Source: Sanguibacter hominis ATCC BAA-789
Lineage (GTDB): Bacteria > Actinomycetota > Actinomycetes > Actinomycetales > Cellulomonadaceae
DNA: 64,000 nt
Reading direction: 5' to 3'
NCBI RefSeq assembly: GCF_012396185.1
Contig: NZ_JAAXOW010000001.1
Span: 1,178,001-1,242,000, forward strand
Position numbers and translations under genes: made by a program. Below the pieces are notes generated by a model that was given only the letters and a program-made list of their open reading frames with translations, was not told where the DNA came from and made no database searches. Shown in pieces: positions 41,730-49,930 of the stretch (positions within the stretch are counted from its first letter, which is position 1; every line of letters starts with the position of its first letter).

Positions 41730-43055
41730 TCAGAGGATGAACGACCCGAACAGGTAGCCGAGCGCCACCGCGATCGCGATGTTGATCAGGCCCGGGACCA
41801 GGAACGGGTGGTTGAAGACCGCCTTCCCGATCCGCGTCGATCCCGTGTCATCCATCTCGACGGCTGCGAGCAGCGTCGGGTACGTCGGGAGGATGAACAG
41901 TGCGGACACCGCCGGGAACGCTGCGACCATGCCGAGCGGCGAGACGCCGATCGCAAGCGCCGTCGGCATGAGCGCCTTCGACGTCGCTGCCTGCGAGTAG
42001 AGCAGCGCCGCAGCGAACAGCAGGACGACCGCGAGCAGCCAGGTGTTCTCCTTGAGGATGTCGGAGGACGCCGTCATGATCTCCTCCTCGTGCGCCTTGA
42101 CGAACGTCGTGCCGAGCCAGGCGACACCGAGCACGCAGATGGACGCGCTCATACCGGACTTGAACGTCGACGCCCCGAGGATCTCCGAGGTGTTGACCTT
42201 GCAGCAGACGACGATGATCGTCGCGATCGACAGCATGATCGAGATGATCGCAGCGTCACGGCCCATGACCGGCTCCTCGATGAGGCCGACCTTGTCCGAG
42301 ATGATCGTCGCGTACGTCATGACCACGACGAGGCCGAGGCAGAAGATCAGCACCGAGAGCTTCGCGCCCGGCTTGATGTCGCGCTCCTTGCGCCCCGTCG
42401 GTGCTGCGACGGTGCCCTCGGCGAGGCGCTTCTGATACTCGGGGAGCGTGTCGAGCTTCGTCGTGCCCCGCATCTTGTCGATCGCCATCATGATCGCGGC
42501 GGTCGCCATGCAGGCGAGGAACGTCGACGGGATCGCGACGGCGAGCAGGCCGATGTAGTCGACGCCGGTGCTGCCCTCCTCGAGCATCCCGGAGAAGAAG
42601 ACCACGGCCGCGGAGATCGGTGAGGCCGTGATGGCGATCTGCGACGCGACGACCGCGATGGACAGCGGGCGCGCGGGGCGGATGTTGTTCTCCTTGGCGA
42701 CCTCGGTGATGACCGGCATCGTGGAGAACGCGGTGTGGCCGGTGCCCGCCATGATCGTCATCAGGTAGGTGATGACCGGGGCGAGGAAGTTGAGGTGCTT
42801 CGGGTTCTTCCGCAACGCCCGGTCCGCGAGGTCGACGAGGTAGTCCATACCTCCGGCGACCTGCATCGCGGCGATCGCCGCGATCACGGACATGATGATC
42901 GAGACGACGTCGAGAGGCATGGCTCCCGGCGTCACACCGAGCATGGCGAGGACAAGAACGCCGAGACCACCGGCGAAACCGATCGCGATGCCGCCGAGGC
43001 GAGCACCGAGGAAGATGGCCGCGAGGACGACCAGGAACTGCACTGCGATCATCAT
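41730..43055 (-). CDS. dcuB: anaerobic C4-dicarboxylate transporter, DcuA/DcuB family
   Basis: The 441-residue protein is the length of DcuA/B and has their hallmarks: [55 protein letters not shown] and [15 protein letters not shown]. These carriers exchange fumarate, malate or aspartate for succinate. The ATG overlaps the aspA stop by 4 bp. Together with AspA it brings in aspartate, makes fumarate and expels succinate. Choice between DcuA and DcuB is by context only. Confidence 0.92.
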   Translation of the reverse strand: MMIAVQFLVVLAAIFLGARLGGIAIGFAGGLGVLVLAMLGVTPGAMPLDVVSIIMSVIAAIAAMQVAGGMDYLVDLADRALRKNPKHLNFLAPVITYLMTIMAGTGHTAFSTMPVITEVAKENNIRPARPLSIAVVASQIAITASPISAAVVFFSGMLEEGSTGVDYIGLLAVAIPSTFLACMATAAIMMAIDKMRGTTKLDTLPEYQKRLAEGTVAAPTGRKERDIKPGAKLSVLIFCLGLVVVMTYATIISDKVGLIEEPVMGRDAAIISIMLSIATIIVVCCKVNTSEILGASTFKSGMSASICVLGVAWLGTTFVKAHEEEIMTASSDILKENTWLLAVVLLFAAALLYSQAATSKALMPTALAIGVSPLGMVAAFPAVSALFILPTYPTLLAAVEMDDTGSTRIGKAVFNHPFLVPGLINIAIAVALGYLFGSFIL

Positions 43056-44509
43056 CGTGCGTCAACCTGCCTTGTCACGTCGTCGTCAGACTTGTAGAGG
43101 TGGCCGCTGTAGTGCGGCCTCATGAGGTTGGCCGGCGAGAGGATCTCGTCGAGCGTCTCCTCGTCGAGGAGCCCCATCTCGAGGACCACCTCTCGCACGG
43201 ACCGTCCGGAGCGGGCGCACTCCTTGCCGACCAGGTCACCGTTGTGGTGACCGATGATCGGGTTGAGGTAGGTCACGATCCCGATGGAGTTCATGACGTA
43301 GCGCAGGCACACGTCGGCGTTGACGGTGATGCCGTCGATGCACTTCTCACGCAGCGCCCGGGCGGCGTTGCGGAGCAGGCTCACGGACTCGAACACGCAC
43401 TGCGCGATGACGGGCTCCATGACGTTGAGCTGGAGCTGCCCGCCGTCGGCGGCCATGGTGAGGGTCACGTCGTTGCCCATGACCTTGAAGCAGACCTGGT
43501 TCACGACCTCCGGCAGCACCGGGTTGACCTTGGCGGGCATGATCGACGATCCGGCCTGCAGCTCGGGGAGGTTGATCTCGTTGAGGCCGGCGCGAGGACC
43601 GGACGACAGCAGGCGCAGGTCGTTGCAGATCATCCCGAGCTTGACGGCGACGCGCTTGAGCCCGGCGTGGACCGCGACGTAGGCGCCGGTGTCGGAGGTC
43701 GCCTCGATGAGGTTCTCCGCTGTGACGAACGGCAGCCCGGTCACCTCGGCGAGGCGCGCGGACGCCTTCTCGGGGTAGCCGAGCGGCGTGTTGATGCCCG
43801 TCCCGATCGCGGTCGCGCCGAGGTTCACCTCGAGCAGCAGCTCGATCTGCCGAGCCAGGTAGCGCATCTCCTCGCGCATGAGGAGGCCGAAGGCGCCGAA
43901 CTCCTGACCGACCGTCATGGGGACGGCGTCCTGCAGCTGGGTGCGGCCCATCTTGAGGACGTCAGCGAACTCGACGCTCTTCTTCTCGAACGCCTCGGCC
44001 AGCAGCCCGAGCTCGTCGCGCAGCCCCTCCACGACGGTGTGGACGGCGAGGCGGAACCCGGTCGGGTACGCGTCGTTCGTGGACTGGCACTGGTTGACGT
44101 GGTCGTTCGGGTTGATGACGTCGTAGCTGCCCTTGGGCAGGCCGCGCAGCTCGAGCGCGAGGTTGGCGACGACCTCGTTGGTGTTCATGTTGACGCTCGT
44201 GCCAGCGCCACCCTGGAAGACGTCCACGGGGAACTGGTCCATGCAGCGACCTTCCTCGAGGATCAGGTCGCACGCCTCGACGATCGAGTCGGCGACGTCC
44301 GCGGGGAGGGTGAACATGTCCTTGTTCGCGAGCGCGGAGGCCTTCTTGACCATGACCATCGCCCGCACGAACTCGGGAACGTCGCTGATCTTCGCGGAGC
44401 TAATGGGGAAGTTCTCGATGGCACGCTGGGTATGGACGCCGTAGTAGGCGTCGGCAGGCACGTCCTTCGGGCCGAGCAGGTCGACCTCTGTGCGGAATTG
44501 CTGGGTCAT
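43052..44509 (-). CDS. aspA: aspartate ammonia-lyase
   Basis: The 485-residue protein belongs to the fumarase/aspartase superfamily, with signature [12 protein letters not shown] around residue 320. [19 protein letters not shown] at the start, [17 protein letters not shown] and STNDAYPTG are typical of AspA. It splits L-aspartate into fumarate and ammonia. GGAGAAGAGAG directly precedes the ATG at 44509. Three tandem stem-loops (44533-44597) lie just upstream, and dcuB is overlapped at the 3' end. Confidence 0.95.
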   Translation of the reverse strand: MTQQFRTEVDLLGPKDVPADAYYGVHTQRAIENFPISSAKISDVPEFVRAMVMVKKASALANKDMFTLPADVADSIVEACDLILEEGRCMDQFPVDVFQGGAGTSVNMNTNEVVANLALELRGLPKGSYDVINPNDHVNQCQSTNDAYPTGFRLAVHTVVEGLRDELGLLAEAFEKKSVEFADVLKMGRTQLQDAVPMTVGQEFGAFGLLMREEMRYLARQIELLLEVNLGATAIGTGINTPLGYPEKASARLAEVTGLPFVTAENLIEATSDTGAYVAVHAGLKRVAVKLGMICNDLRLLSSGPRAGLNEINLPELQAGSSIMPAKVNPVLPEVVNQVCFKVMGNDVTLTMAADGGQLQLNVMEPVIAQCVFESVSLLRNAARALREKCIDGITVNADVCLRYVMNSIGIVTYLNPIIGHHNGDLVGKECARSGRSVREVVLEMGLLDEETLDEILSPANLMRPHYSGHLYKSDDDVTRQVDAR

Positions 44510-44532
44510 CTCTCTTCTCCGTCCGTCTGGCA

Positions 44533-44597
44533 TGAGCGTCGTTGCTCACGCTAGGCGTGACCGGCGTCGTTGCCGGTCCGGCGGCGTCATTGCCGCC
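44533..44597 (-). promoter_or_regulatory. three tandem stem-loops with a conserved 6-nt centre upstream of aspA
   Basis: On the plus strand: TGAGC-GTCGTT-GCTCA (44533-44548), GACCGGC-GTCGTT-GCCGGTC (44559-44578) and GGCGGC-GTCATT-GCCGCC (44580-44597). The arms differ but each is perfectly self-complementary, while the centre is nearly constant. In aspA-sense RNA the loops read AACGAC, AACGAC and AATGAC. The last stem ends about 12 bases before the aspA ribosome-binding site. This is either a leader-RNA regulator or a set of protein-binding dyads. No known class was matched. Confidence 0.6.
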
Positions 44598-44637
44598 CTA
44601 GGTGATTCTGTCGGGCGCGGACGGCGCCCTGCTGTGG

Positions 44638-44665
44638 CCCGGGCGGAGCACGTTCTCCGCCCGGG
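44638..44665 (-). terminator. stem-loop at the end of the sdh operon
   Basis: A perfect 11-bp stem CCCGGGCGGAG/CTCCGCCCGGG with a 6-nt loop lies 8 bp beyond the sdhB stop. Confidence 0.75.
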
Positions 44666-44673
44666 TCGGTCGT

Positions 44674-45423
44674 TCAGTCGTTCCTGCCGCGCAGCACCAC
44701 CCTCATCCGCTCGCGGTTGACGACGGCGATCGCCGCGAGCGGGATGCCTGCAGGGCAGACGTCGGCGCACTCGCCGTAGGAGGAGCACGGGCCGAAGTCT
44801 TGCTCCATCTCGTCGACCATGGCACGGGCGCGCCGTCCGCGCTCCTTCTTCCCGCCCGGGAGGGCGGCGAGGTGCGCGAGCTTGGAGCCGACAAAGAGGT
44901 GCGCGGCGCCGTTGGGGCACGCGGCGACGCAGGCGCCGCAGCCGATGCAGGCCGCGAAGTCGAGGGCCATCTCGGCGAGCGCGTGGTCGACCGGGGTCGT
45001 GTCGGCGTCAGGCGCGGTGCCTGCCTGGACGGCGATGTGGCCGCCGGCCTTGACGACGCGGTCGAGCGCGGAGCGGTCGACGACGAGGTCGCGGACGACC
45101 GGGTACACGCGCGAGCGCAGCGGCTCGATGCGGACGGTCTGCCCGTCGGTCCACGAGCTGAGGCGCTGGTGGCACGACGGCGTGTTGGGCTGCGGGCCGT
45201 GGGGCCGTTCGTCGACGGTGACGCCGCACGCGCCGCAGATGCCCTCGCGGCAGTCGGACTCGAACGCGAAGGGTTCGCGTCCCTCTTCGACAAGGCGTTC
45301 GTTGAGGCGGTCGAGAAGCTCGACGACGGACATCTCGGGGGTGGCGTCGTCAACCTCGTGGGTCTCGAAGCGGCCTTGGTCTGCGGGGTTGGCCTGTCGC
45401 CAGACCTCGAGCACGAGTCTCAC
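44674..45423 (-). CDS. sdhB: succinate dehydrogenase/fumarate reductase iron-sulfur subunit
   Basis: The 249-residue protein carries the [2Fe-2S] ligands CREGICGACG with the fourth Cys in SCHQRL, and the [4Fe-4S]/[3Fe-4S] cysteines CIGCGACVAACP and CSSYGECADVCPAGIP. It conducts electrons between the flavoprotein SdhA and the membrane subunit. GTG at 45423 follows GAGGAGGAA and overlaps the sdhA stop by 4 bp. It is the last gene of the operon. Confidence 0.95.
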   Translation of the reverse strand: MRLVLEVWRQANPADQGRFETHEVDDATPEMSVVELLDRLNERLVEEGREPFAFESDCREGICGACGVTVDERPHGPQPNTPSCHQRLSSWTDGQTVRIEPLRSRVYPVVRDLVVDRSALDRVVKAGGHIAVQAGTAPDADTTPVDHALAEMALDFAACIGCGACVAACPNGAAHLFVGSKLAHLAALPGGKKERGRRARAMVDEMEQDFGPCSSYGECADVCPAGIPLAAIAVVNRERMRVVLRGRND

Positions 45424-47378
45424 TTGTAGTTCCTCCTCGTCAGCGGGACGGCGTCGAACGCCAGGGGCTCGGCGTGCCGGACGTGCCGACCGTCGCCGGG
45501 GACGCCCCACGCGGAGACGAACGCCCAGCGGTCGTCGTCGCGCACGGCCTCGCCGTCCTGCTGGTGCTCGGCGCGGAAGTGTGCGCCGCAGGACTCCTCG
45601 CGGTCGAGGGCGTCGACGCACATGAGCTCCGCCAGCTCGAGGTAGTCCGCGACGCGGCCCGCCTTCTCGAGCTCCTGGTTGAGCCGGTCCTCGTCGCCGA
45701 GGACCCGCAGCTCGGTCCAGAACCGTGTCCGCAGCGCACGGATCTTGTCGATCGCGGTCGTGAGGGTCTCGCGGGTCCGCTCGACGCCGCAGCCTTCGTA
45801 GAGGATGTCGCCGAGGAGCCGGTGGAAGTACGTCGGGCCGTGCTCGCCCTGGACGGACATGAGGCGGTCGACGCGGTCGCGGGTGCGGTCGAGGGCCTCG
45901 GTGACGGCGGGCGCGTCGTCGGGGAGGCGCTGGCTGCCGAGCAGGGGCGCGAGGTAGTTCGGCACGGAGTACGGCAGGGTGAACCAGCCGTCGACGCAGG
46001 CCGAGAGCAGCGAGTTCGCGCCGAGGCGGTTGGCGCCGTGGTAGCCCCATCCAGCCTCGCCGCCGACGAACAGGCCGGGCAGGGAGGTCATCTGGTCGTA
46101 GTCGGACCAGAGGCCGCCCATCGTGAAGTGGGCGCCGGGGGCGATGCGCATGGGCTCGGTGTACGGGTCCTCGCCGGTGGCGTGGGTGTACATCTCGAAG
46201 AGGTTGCCGTAGCGCTCGGCGATCTTCTTCTTCCCGATGCGCTTGATGGCGTCGCGGAAGTCGAGGTAGACGGAGTTCTTCAGCGGGCCGACGCCGCGGC
46301 CTGCGCGGATCTGCTCGTGCGCGTTGCGCGAGGCGACGTCGCGGGGGGTGAGGTTGCCGAACGCGGGGTACTTGCGCTCGAGGTAGTAGTCGCGCTCGTC
46401 CTCAGGGATGTCGCCGGGTGCGCGCTTGTCGTCCGGGTCGACGGGGACCCAGATGCGACCGTCGTTGCGCAGCGACTCGCTCATGAGGATGGTCTTGGAC
46501 TGCCACTTGCTCGACACGGGCAGCGCGGTCGGGTGGAACTGGATGAAGCTCGGGCTCGCGAGGAGCGCGCCGCGCTGGACTGCTCGCCAGGCGGCTGAGG
46601 CGTTGGAGTTCTTCGCGAGGGTGGAGAAGTAGAAGACGTTGCCGTAGCCGCCGGTCGCGAGGATGACGGCGTGGGCGGTGTGCGCGCTGATCTCACCGGT
46701 GAGCAGGTTGCGCATGATGACACCCTGCACGCGACCGTCCTCGATGATGAGGTCGAGCATCTCGTGGCGGGTGCGCAGCGTGACGGTGCCGGCGTCGACC
46801 TGGCGCAGGAGGGCCTGCGCGGAGGCGATCTGGAGCTGCTGACCTGTCTGCCCACGCGTGTAGTACGTGCGGGAGACCTGGACGCCGCCGAACGAACGGG
46901 TGGCGAGCTGGCCGCCGTACTCGCGGGCGAACGGCGCTCCGATCGCGTTCATGTGGTCGATGACGCGGACGGACTCCTCGCCGAGGCGGAAGGCGTCGGC
47001 CTCGCGTCCGCGGAAGTCGCCGCCCTTGACGGTGTCGATGACGAACCGGTCGACGGAGTCGTTGTCGACCTTGCGGGCCCGGGCCGCGTTGATGCCGCCC
47101 TGGGCGGCGACGGAGTGCGCGCGGCGCGGGGCGTCGTGGTACGTGAACGCATGGACGTCGTACCCGAGCTCGCCGAGGGCTGCCGCCGCGCCAGCGCCGG
47201 CGAGCCCGGTGCCGACGACGATGACGCGGAACTTGCGGCGGTTGTTCGGGTTGACGAGCTTGTAGGAGAGGCGGCGGCGCTCCCACGCGGTGCGCGGGTC
47301 GCCGTCGGGGACGCGGCCGTCGAGGATCGATCCGGGCTCGACGCCGGGGACGGAGCTGTCGGGGGCTTCGAACGTCAT
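45420..47378 (-). CDS. sdhA: succinate dehydrogenase/fumarate reductase flavoprotein subunit
   Basis: The 652-residue protein has the FAD motif VIVVGTGLAGAGAAAALGELG, the covalent-flavin histidine in RAHSVAAQGGINAA, the substrate-site FIQFHPTALP and HFTMGGLWSDYD, and GANRLGANSLLSACVDG. Length and SdhC type (single five-helix subunit) match the B. subtilis-like class, which can run as succinate dehydrogenase or fumarate reductase. The ATG at 47378 overlaps the sdhC stop (ATGA). The reading frame stays open upstream to 48038, but that part is sdhC antiframe. Confidence 0.96.
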   Translation of the reverse strand: MTFEAPDSSVPGVEPGSILDGRVPDGDPRTAWERRRLSYKLVNPNNRRKFRVIVVGTGLAGAGAAAALGELGYDVHAFTYHDAPRRAHSVAAQGGINAARARKVDNDSVDRFVIDTVKGGDFRGREADAFRLGEESVRVIDHMNAIGAPFAREYGGQLATRSFGGVQVSRTYYTRGQTGQQLQIASAQALLRQVDAGTVTLRTRHEMLDLIIEDGRVQGVIMRNLLTGEISAHTAHAVILATGGYGNVFYFSTLAKNSNASAAWRAVQRGALLASPSFIQFHPTALPVSSKWQSKTILMSESLRNDGRIWVPVDPDDKRAPGDIPEDERDYYLERKYPAFGNLTPRDVASRNAHEQIRAGRGVGPLKNSVYLDFRDAIKRIGKKKIAERYGNLFEMYTHATGEDPYTEPMRIAPGAHFTMGGLWSDYDQMTSLPGLFVGGEAGWGYHGANRLGANSLLSACVDGWFTLPYSVPNYLAPLLGSQRLPDDAPAVTEALDRTRDRVDRLMSVQGEHGPTYFHRLLGDILYEGCGVERTRETLTTAIDKIRALRTRFWTELRVLGDEDRLNQELEKAGRVADYLELAELMCVDALDREESCGAHFRAEHQQDGEAVRDDDRWAFVSAWGVPGDGRHVRHAEPLAFDAVPLTRRNYK

Positions 47379-48178
47379 GACAGCACTCCGGTCGTGATGG
47401 CGATGGGCAGGAGGATGTTGCCGACCAGGACGATGAGGGCGACGAGGCCTGCGACGACGACCCCGATCTTGCGCAGCCGCTGTCCCGTCCCCCCGAGGTC
47501 GGAGACGACCGTCCAGATCCCGTGCGCGAGGTGGACCGTGAGGATCAGGAGCGTGATCGCGTAGATCGCTGCGGACCAGGGCCGCTGCATGCTCGCGATG
47601 AGGTTCTCGTAGGCGTAGGACGTGTCCGGGGTGACGTGACGGTAGTCGTCGGTCGCGACGACCTTGCCGGCCGTCAGGTCGAGCAGGTGGAACACGAGGA
47701 AGCCGAGGATCACGAATCCGCTGACGAGCATGTTGCGGGCGCCGAACGACCGGAGGTTGAGCTTCTTGCGACGGAAGCTGCCTCGGGAGGCCCTGGCGCG
47801 CCGGGCGATGGTGACCGCTGCTCCGACGTGGAGGACGAGGCTGACGGAGAGGACGATGCGCAGGATCCAGAGCATCGCGTCGACCGGCAGGAGCGGGTAG
47901 AGGGCTGTGTGGAAGAACAGCGCGTAGTGGTTGTAGTCCTCGGGGCCGATGAACGCCTTGAGGTTGCCGACCATGTGCGCGAACACAAAGGCCACGAAGA
48001 TCGTGCCGGTGATGGCCATGGTCACCTTGAGGGCCCACGAGGGGACCTTGGGTGCCTTGCGGATCCGCTGATCGGTCACGCGGCCGAGCGCGAGCGCCGA
48101 GGCCTCGCCGCCAGGAAGGGTCCGGGGCTGGCGTGGCACGTCAACCGGAGCAGTCGTCTGGGGCTTCGCGTCGTCCAC
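47375..48178 (-). CDS. sdhC: succinate dehydrogenase cytochrome b558 subunit
   Basis: The 267-residue protein has five helices typical of the single-subunit membrane anchor, with candidate haem-ligand histidines in VFAHMVGN, YNHYALFFHTAL, SLVLHVGAA, LVFHLLDL and LTVHLAHGIW. It binds b haem and quinone and anchors SdhAB to the membrane. GTG at 48178 has AGGGAGAG five bases upstream and is preferred over GTG at 48205, which has no ribosome-binding site. It is the first gene of sdhCAB. Confidence 0.92.
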   Translation of the reverse strand: MDDAKPQTTAPVDVPRQPRTLPGGEASALALGRVTDQRIRKAPKVPSWALKVTMAITGTIFVAFVFAHMVGNLKAFIGPEDYNHYALFFHTALYPLLPVDAMLWILRIVLSVSLVLHVGAAVTIARRARASRGSFRRKKLNLRSFGARNMLVSGFVILGFLVFHLLDLTAGKVVATDDYRHVTPDTSYAYENLIASMQRPWSAAIYAITLLILTVHLAHGIWTVVSDLGGTGQRLRKIGVVVAGLVALIVLVGNILLPIAITTGVLS

Positions 48179-48283
48179 TGGTCTCTCCCTTGAAGTTCCC
48201 TCCACGCTAAGTGGGCCGGATCACATTCCGGTGGGACTTCCGGCCCCCGGTTGCCCCCCGGTCGGCCGGGGAAAACAGGACCT

Positions 48284-48303
48284 ATGTCGGACGATCCCGA
48301 CAT
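48284..48303. promoter_or_regulatory. ATGTCGG/CCGACAT dyad upstream of the sdh operon
   Basis: A perfect 7-bp inverted repeat with a 6-bp spacer lies 106 bp before sdhC. A further copy of the GTCCGACAT sequence, inverted, lies at about 48328. These may be operators for sdhCAB; no known regulator site was recognised. Confidence 0.4.
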
Positions 48304-48395
48304 GGTGTGCGGGCGTCGCAGCCGCAGGTCCGACATCGTCGTCGGGACTCTCGTCGGGCTATAGGGACTCCGTCAGGGTTCCGGGGAAAGACGAA

Positions 48396-48420
48396 GGCCC
48401 CGAACCAGAGGTTCGAGGCC
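48396..48420 (-). terminator. terminator of the tRNA-Leu gene
   Basis: Stem GGCCCCGAACC/GGTTCGAGGCC with an AGA loop and one mismatch. In the minus-strand direction it is followed by TTCGTCTTTCC, a T-rich run. Confidence 0.75.
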
Positions 48421-48430
48421 TAGTCTGCGT

Positions 48431-48512
48431 GCGTGAGGGGGGACTTGAACCCCCACGCCCTTGCGGGCACTGGCACCTGAAGCCAGCGCGTCTGCCATTC
48501 CGCCACTCACGC
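48431..48512 (-). tRNA. tRNA-Leu (anticodon CAG)
   Basis: The minus strand folds as a class II tRNA: acceptor GCGTGAG/CTCACGC, D-arm with GGCAGACGC, anticodon stem-loop CTGGC-TTCAGGT-GCCAG with CAG, a long variable arm (TGCCCGCAAGGGCG) and a T-arm GGGGG-TTCAAGT-CCCCC. No CCA is encoded. It decodes CUG leucine codons. Confidence 0.95.
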
Positions 48513-48625
48513 ATACGCTCCGAGGAGCGCATCGAAGACTAACACGCGCCTGTTCTGCTCCACCAATCGCGCTATCCCCACCGTGTTCACACACGTGCGC
48601 ACCACTGACGAGGAGGTTGACCGAT

Positions 48626-48643
48626 ACGATCACAAGGGATCGT
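48626..48643. promoter_or_regulatory. ACGATC/GATCGT dyad upstream of the FHA gene
   Basis: A 6-bp inverted repeat with a 6-bp spacer overlaps a TACGAT -10-like hexamer about 105 bp before the fhaA start, a possible control point of the seven-gene operon. Confidence 0.35.
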
Positions 48644-48731
48644 TGCGCCTGCCGACCCTCCGGATCAGCCGGAAGGACGGCGCAGCACCCTGCACGGACC
48701 TCGATCCGACGACAGCACGAAGGAGGTGGGC

Positions 48732-49442
48732 ATGGGCGTCCTCGACAGATTCGAGAAGGGCGTGGAGCGCGCGGTGAGCACGGCGTTCGCCAAGGTCTTC
48801 CGCAGCGAGCTCAAGCCGGTCGACCTCGCCAGCGCCCTGCGGCGCGAGGTGGACGACCGTGCGGCGGTCGTCGACCGCGAGCGCACCATCGTGCCGAACG
48901 AGTTCACGATCCAGCTGTCCCCGCAGGACTTCGAGCAGGTCGACTCGTGGGGCGCCGAGACGATGGCAGACGAGCTCGCCGCCAACGTCACCGACTACGC
49001 CGCGTCGCAGCACTACGCCTTCGCCGGCCCCGTGACGGTCACCTTCGAGCGCTACGACGACCTGCAGCCGGGACGCTTCGAGCTTCGCTCGCGCACAACT
49101 CGCGGATCGGTCGCCCCCGCTTCGGCGAGCCCGAGCGCCCGCCACCCTCTCGTGGACATCGACGGCCAGCGCTACCTCCTCACCGGGCCGGTCACGGTGA
49201 TCGGCCGCGGCTCGGAGGCCGACATCGTCGTCGACGACCCGGGCGTCAGCCGCAAGCACCTCGAGATCCGCATCACGCCCGACGGCGTCATCGCGTCCGA
49301 CCTCGGCTCGACGAACGGCCTGTTCGTCGAAGGTCACCAGGTGCCGGCCGCGACACTCCTGGACGGCAACTCGTTGACGATCGGCCGTACCCGCATCATG
49401 TTCTGGACAGGCACGACCGACGACGACGCCACGGGCCGGTGA
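48732..49442 (+). CDS. fhaA: FHA-domain protein with N-terminal DUF3662 domain
   Basis: The 236-residue protein has the FhaA N-terminal domain (MGVLDRFEKGVERAVSTAFA, residues 1-110) and a C-terminal FHA domain with IGRGSEADIVVDDPGVSRKH and LGSTNGLFVEG, the phosphothreonine-binding elements. In mycobacteria FhaA binds phosphorylated partners of the PknA/PknB system and MviN to control peptidoglycan synthesis. AAGGAGGTGGGC precedes the ATG. It opens the operon ending at pknB. Confidence 0.93.
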   Translation: MGVLDRFEKGVERAVSTAFAKVFRSELKPVDLASALRREVDDRAAVVDRERTIVPNEFTIQLSPQDFEQVDSWGAETMADELAANVTDYAASQHYAFAGPVTVTFERYDDLQPGRFELRSRTTRGSVAPASASPSARHPLVDIDGQRYLLTGPVTVIGRGSEADIVVDDPGVSRKHLEIRITPDGVIASDLGSTNGLFVEGHQVPAATLLDGNSLTIGRTRIMFWTGTTDDDATGR

Positions 49443-49452
49443 CACGAGAACC

Positions 49453-49923
49453 ATGAGCGAGCTGACGATCACCCTGCTGCGGCTGGGTTACCTGGCGGTG
49501 CTCTGGCTCTTCGTCTTCGCCGCGATCGGCGTCCTGCGCAAGGACATCTACGGCACGCGGATCACCGCACGACCGACCGACCGCCCCGCCCCGCGACGCA
49601 ACCCGGTCCGGCCCAGCCAGCCCGTCGCCCCGCAGGCGACCAGGCTCGTGGTCACCGAGGGCCGCCTGTCGGGCACGACGATCCCCCTGTCGACGTCTGC
49701 CGTCCTCATCGGCCGCGCGCCTGCGTGCACGCTCGTGCTCGACGACGACTACTCGTCGTCGCGCCACGCCCGGATCTTCCCCCAGGGGGATCACTGGGTG
49801 GTCGAGGACCTGGGGTCGACGAACGGCACGTTCGTCGACGGGCACCGTCTGAACGAACCCACCATCCTTCCGATCGACACCCCCGTGCGGATCGGCCAGA
49901 GCGTCCTGGAACTGCAGAGGTAA
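49453..49923 (+). CDS. fhaB: FHA-domain membrane protein (FhaB/FipA-like)
   Basis: The 156-residue protein has one N-terminal helix (LGYLAVLWLFVFAAIGVL) and a C-terminal FHA domain (IGRAPACTLVLDDDYSSSRHA, LGSTNGTFVDG). Relatives in mycobacteria bind the division protein FtsZ-FtsQ machinery and are phosphorylated by PknA/PknB. It begins 10 bp after fhaA and ends 7 bp before the phosphatase gene. Confidence 0.92.
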   Translation: MSELTITLLRLGYLAVLWLFVFAAIGVLRKDIYGTRITARPTDRPAPRRNPVRPSQPVAPQATRLVVTEGRLSGTTIPLSTSAVLIGRAPACTLVLDDDYSSSRHARIFPQGDHWVVEDLGSTNGTFVDGHRLNEPTILPIDTPVRIGQSVLELQR

Positions 49924-49930
49924 CCGGCCC

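Noticed and set aside
44533-44597. mini-ykkC (guanidine-II) riboswitch for the tandem hairpins
   Set aside because: That class has two hairpins with ACGR loops closed by C-G pairs; here there are three, one loop is AATGAC, and the downstream genes are unrelated to guanidine.
45420-48038. 872-codon minus-strand open frame suggesting a fusion to SdhA
   Set aside because: Sequence before Met at 47378 is out-of-frame sdhC; SdhA starts normally with an ATGA overlap.
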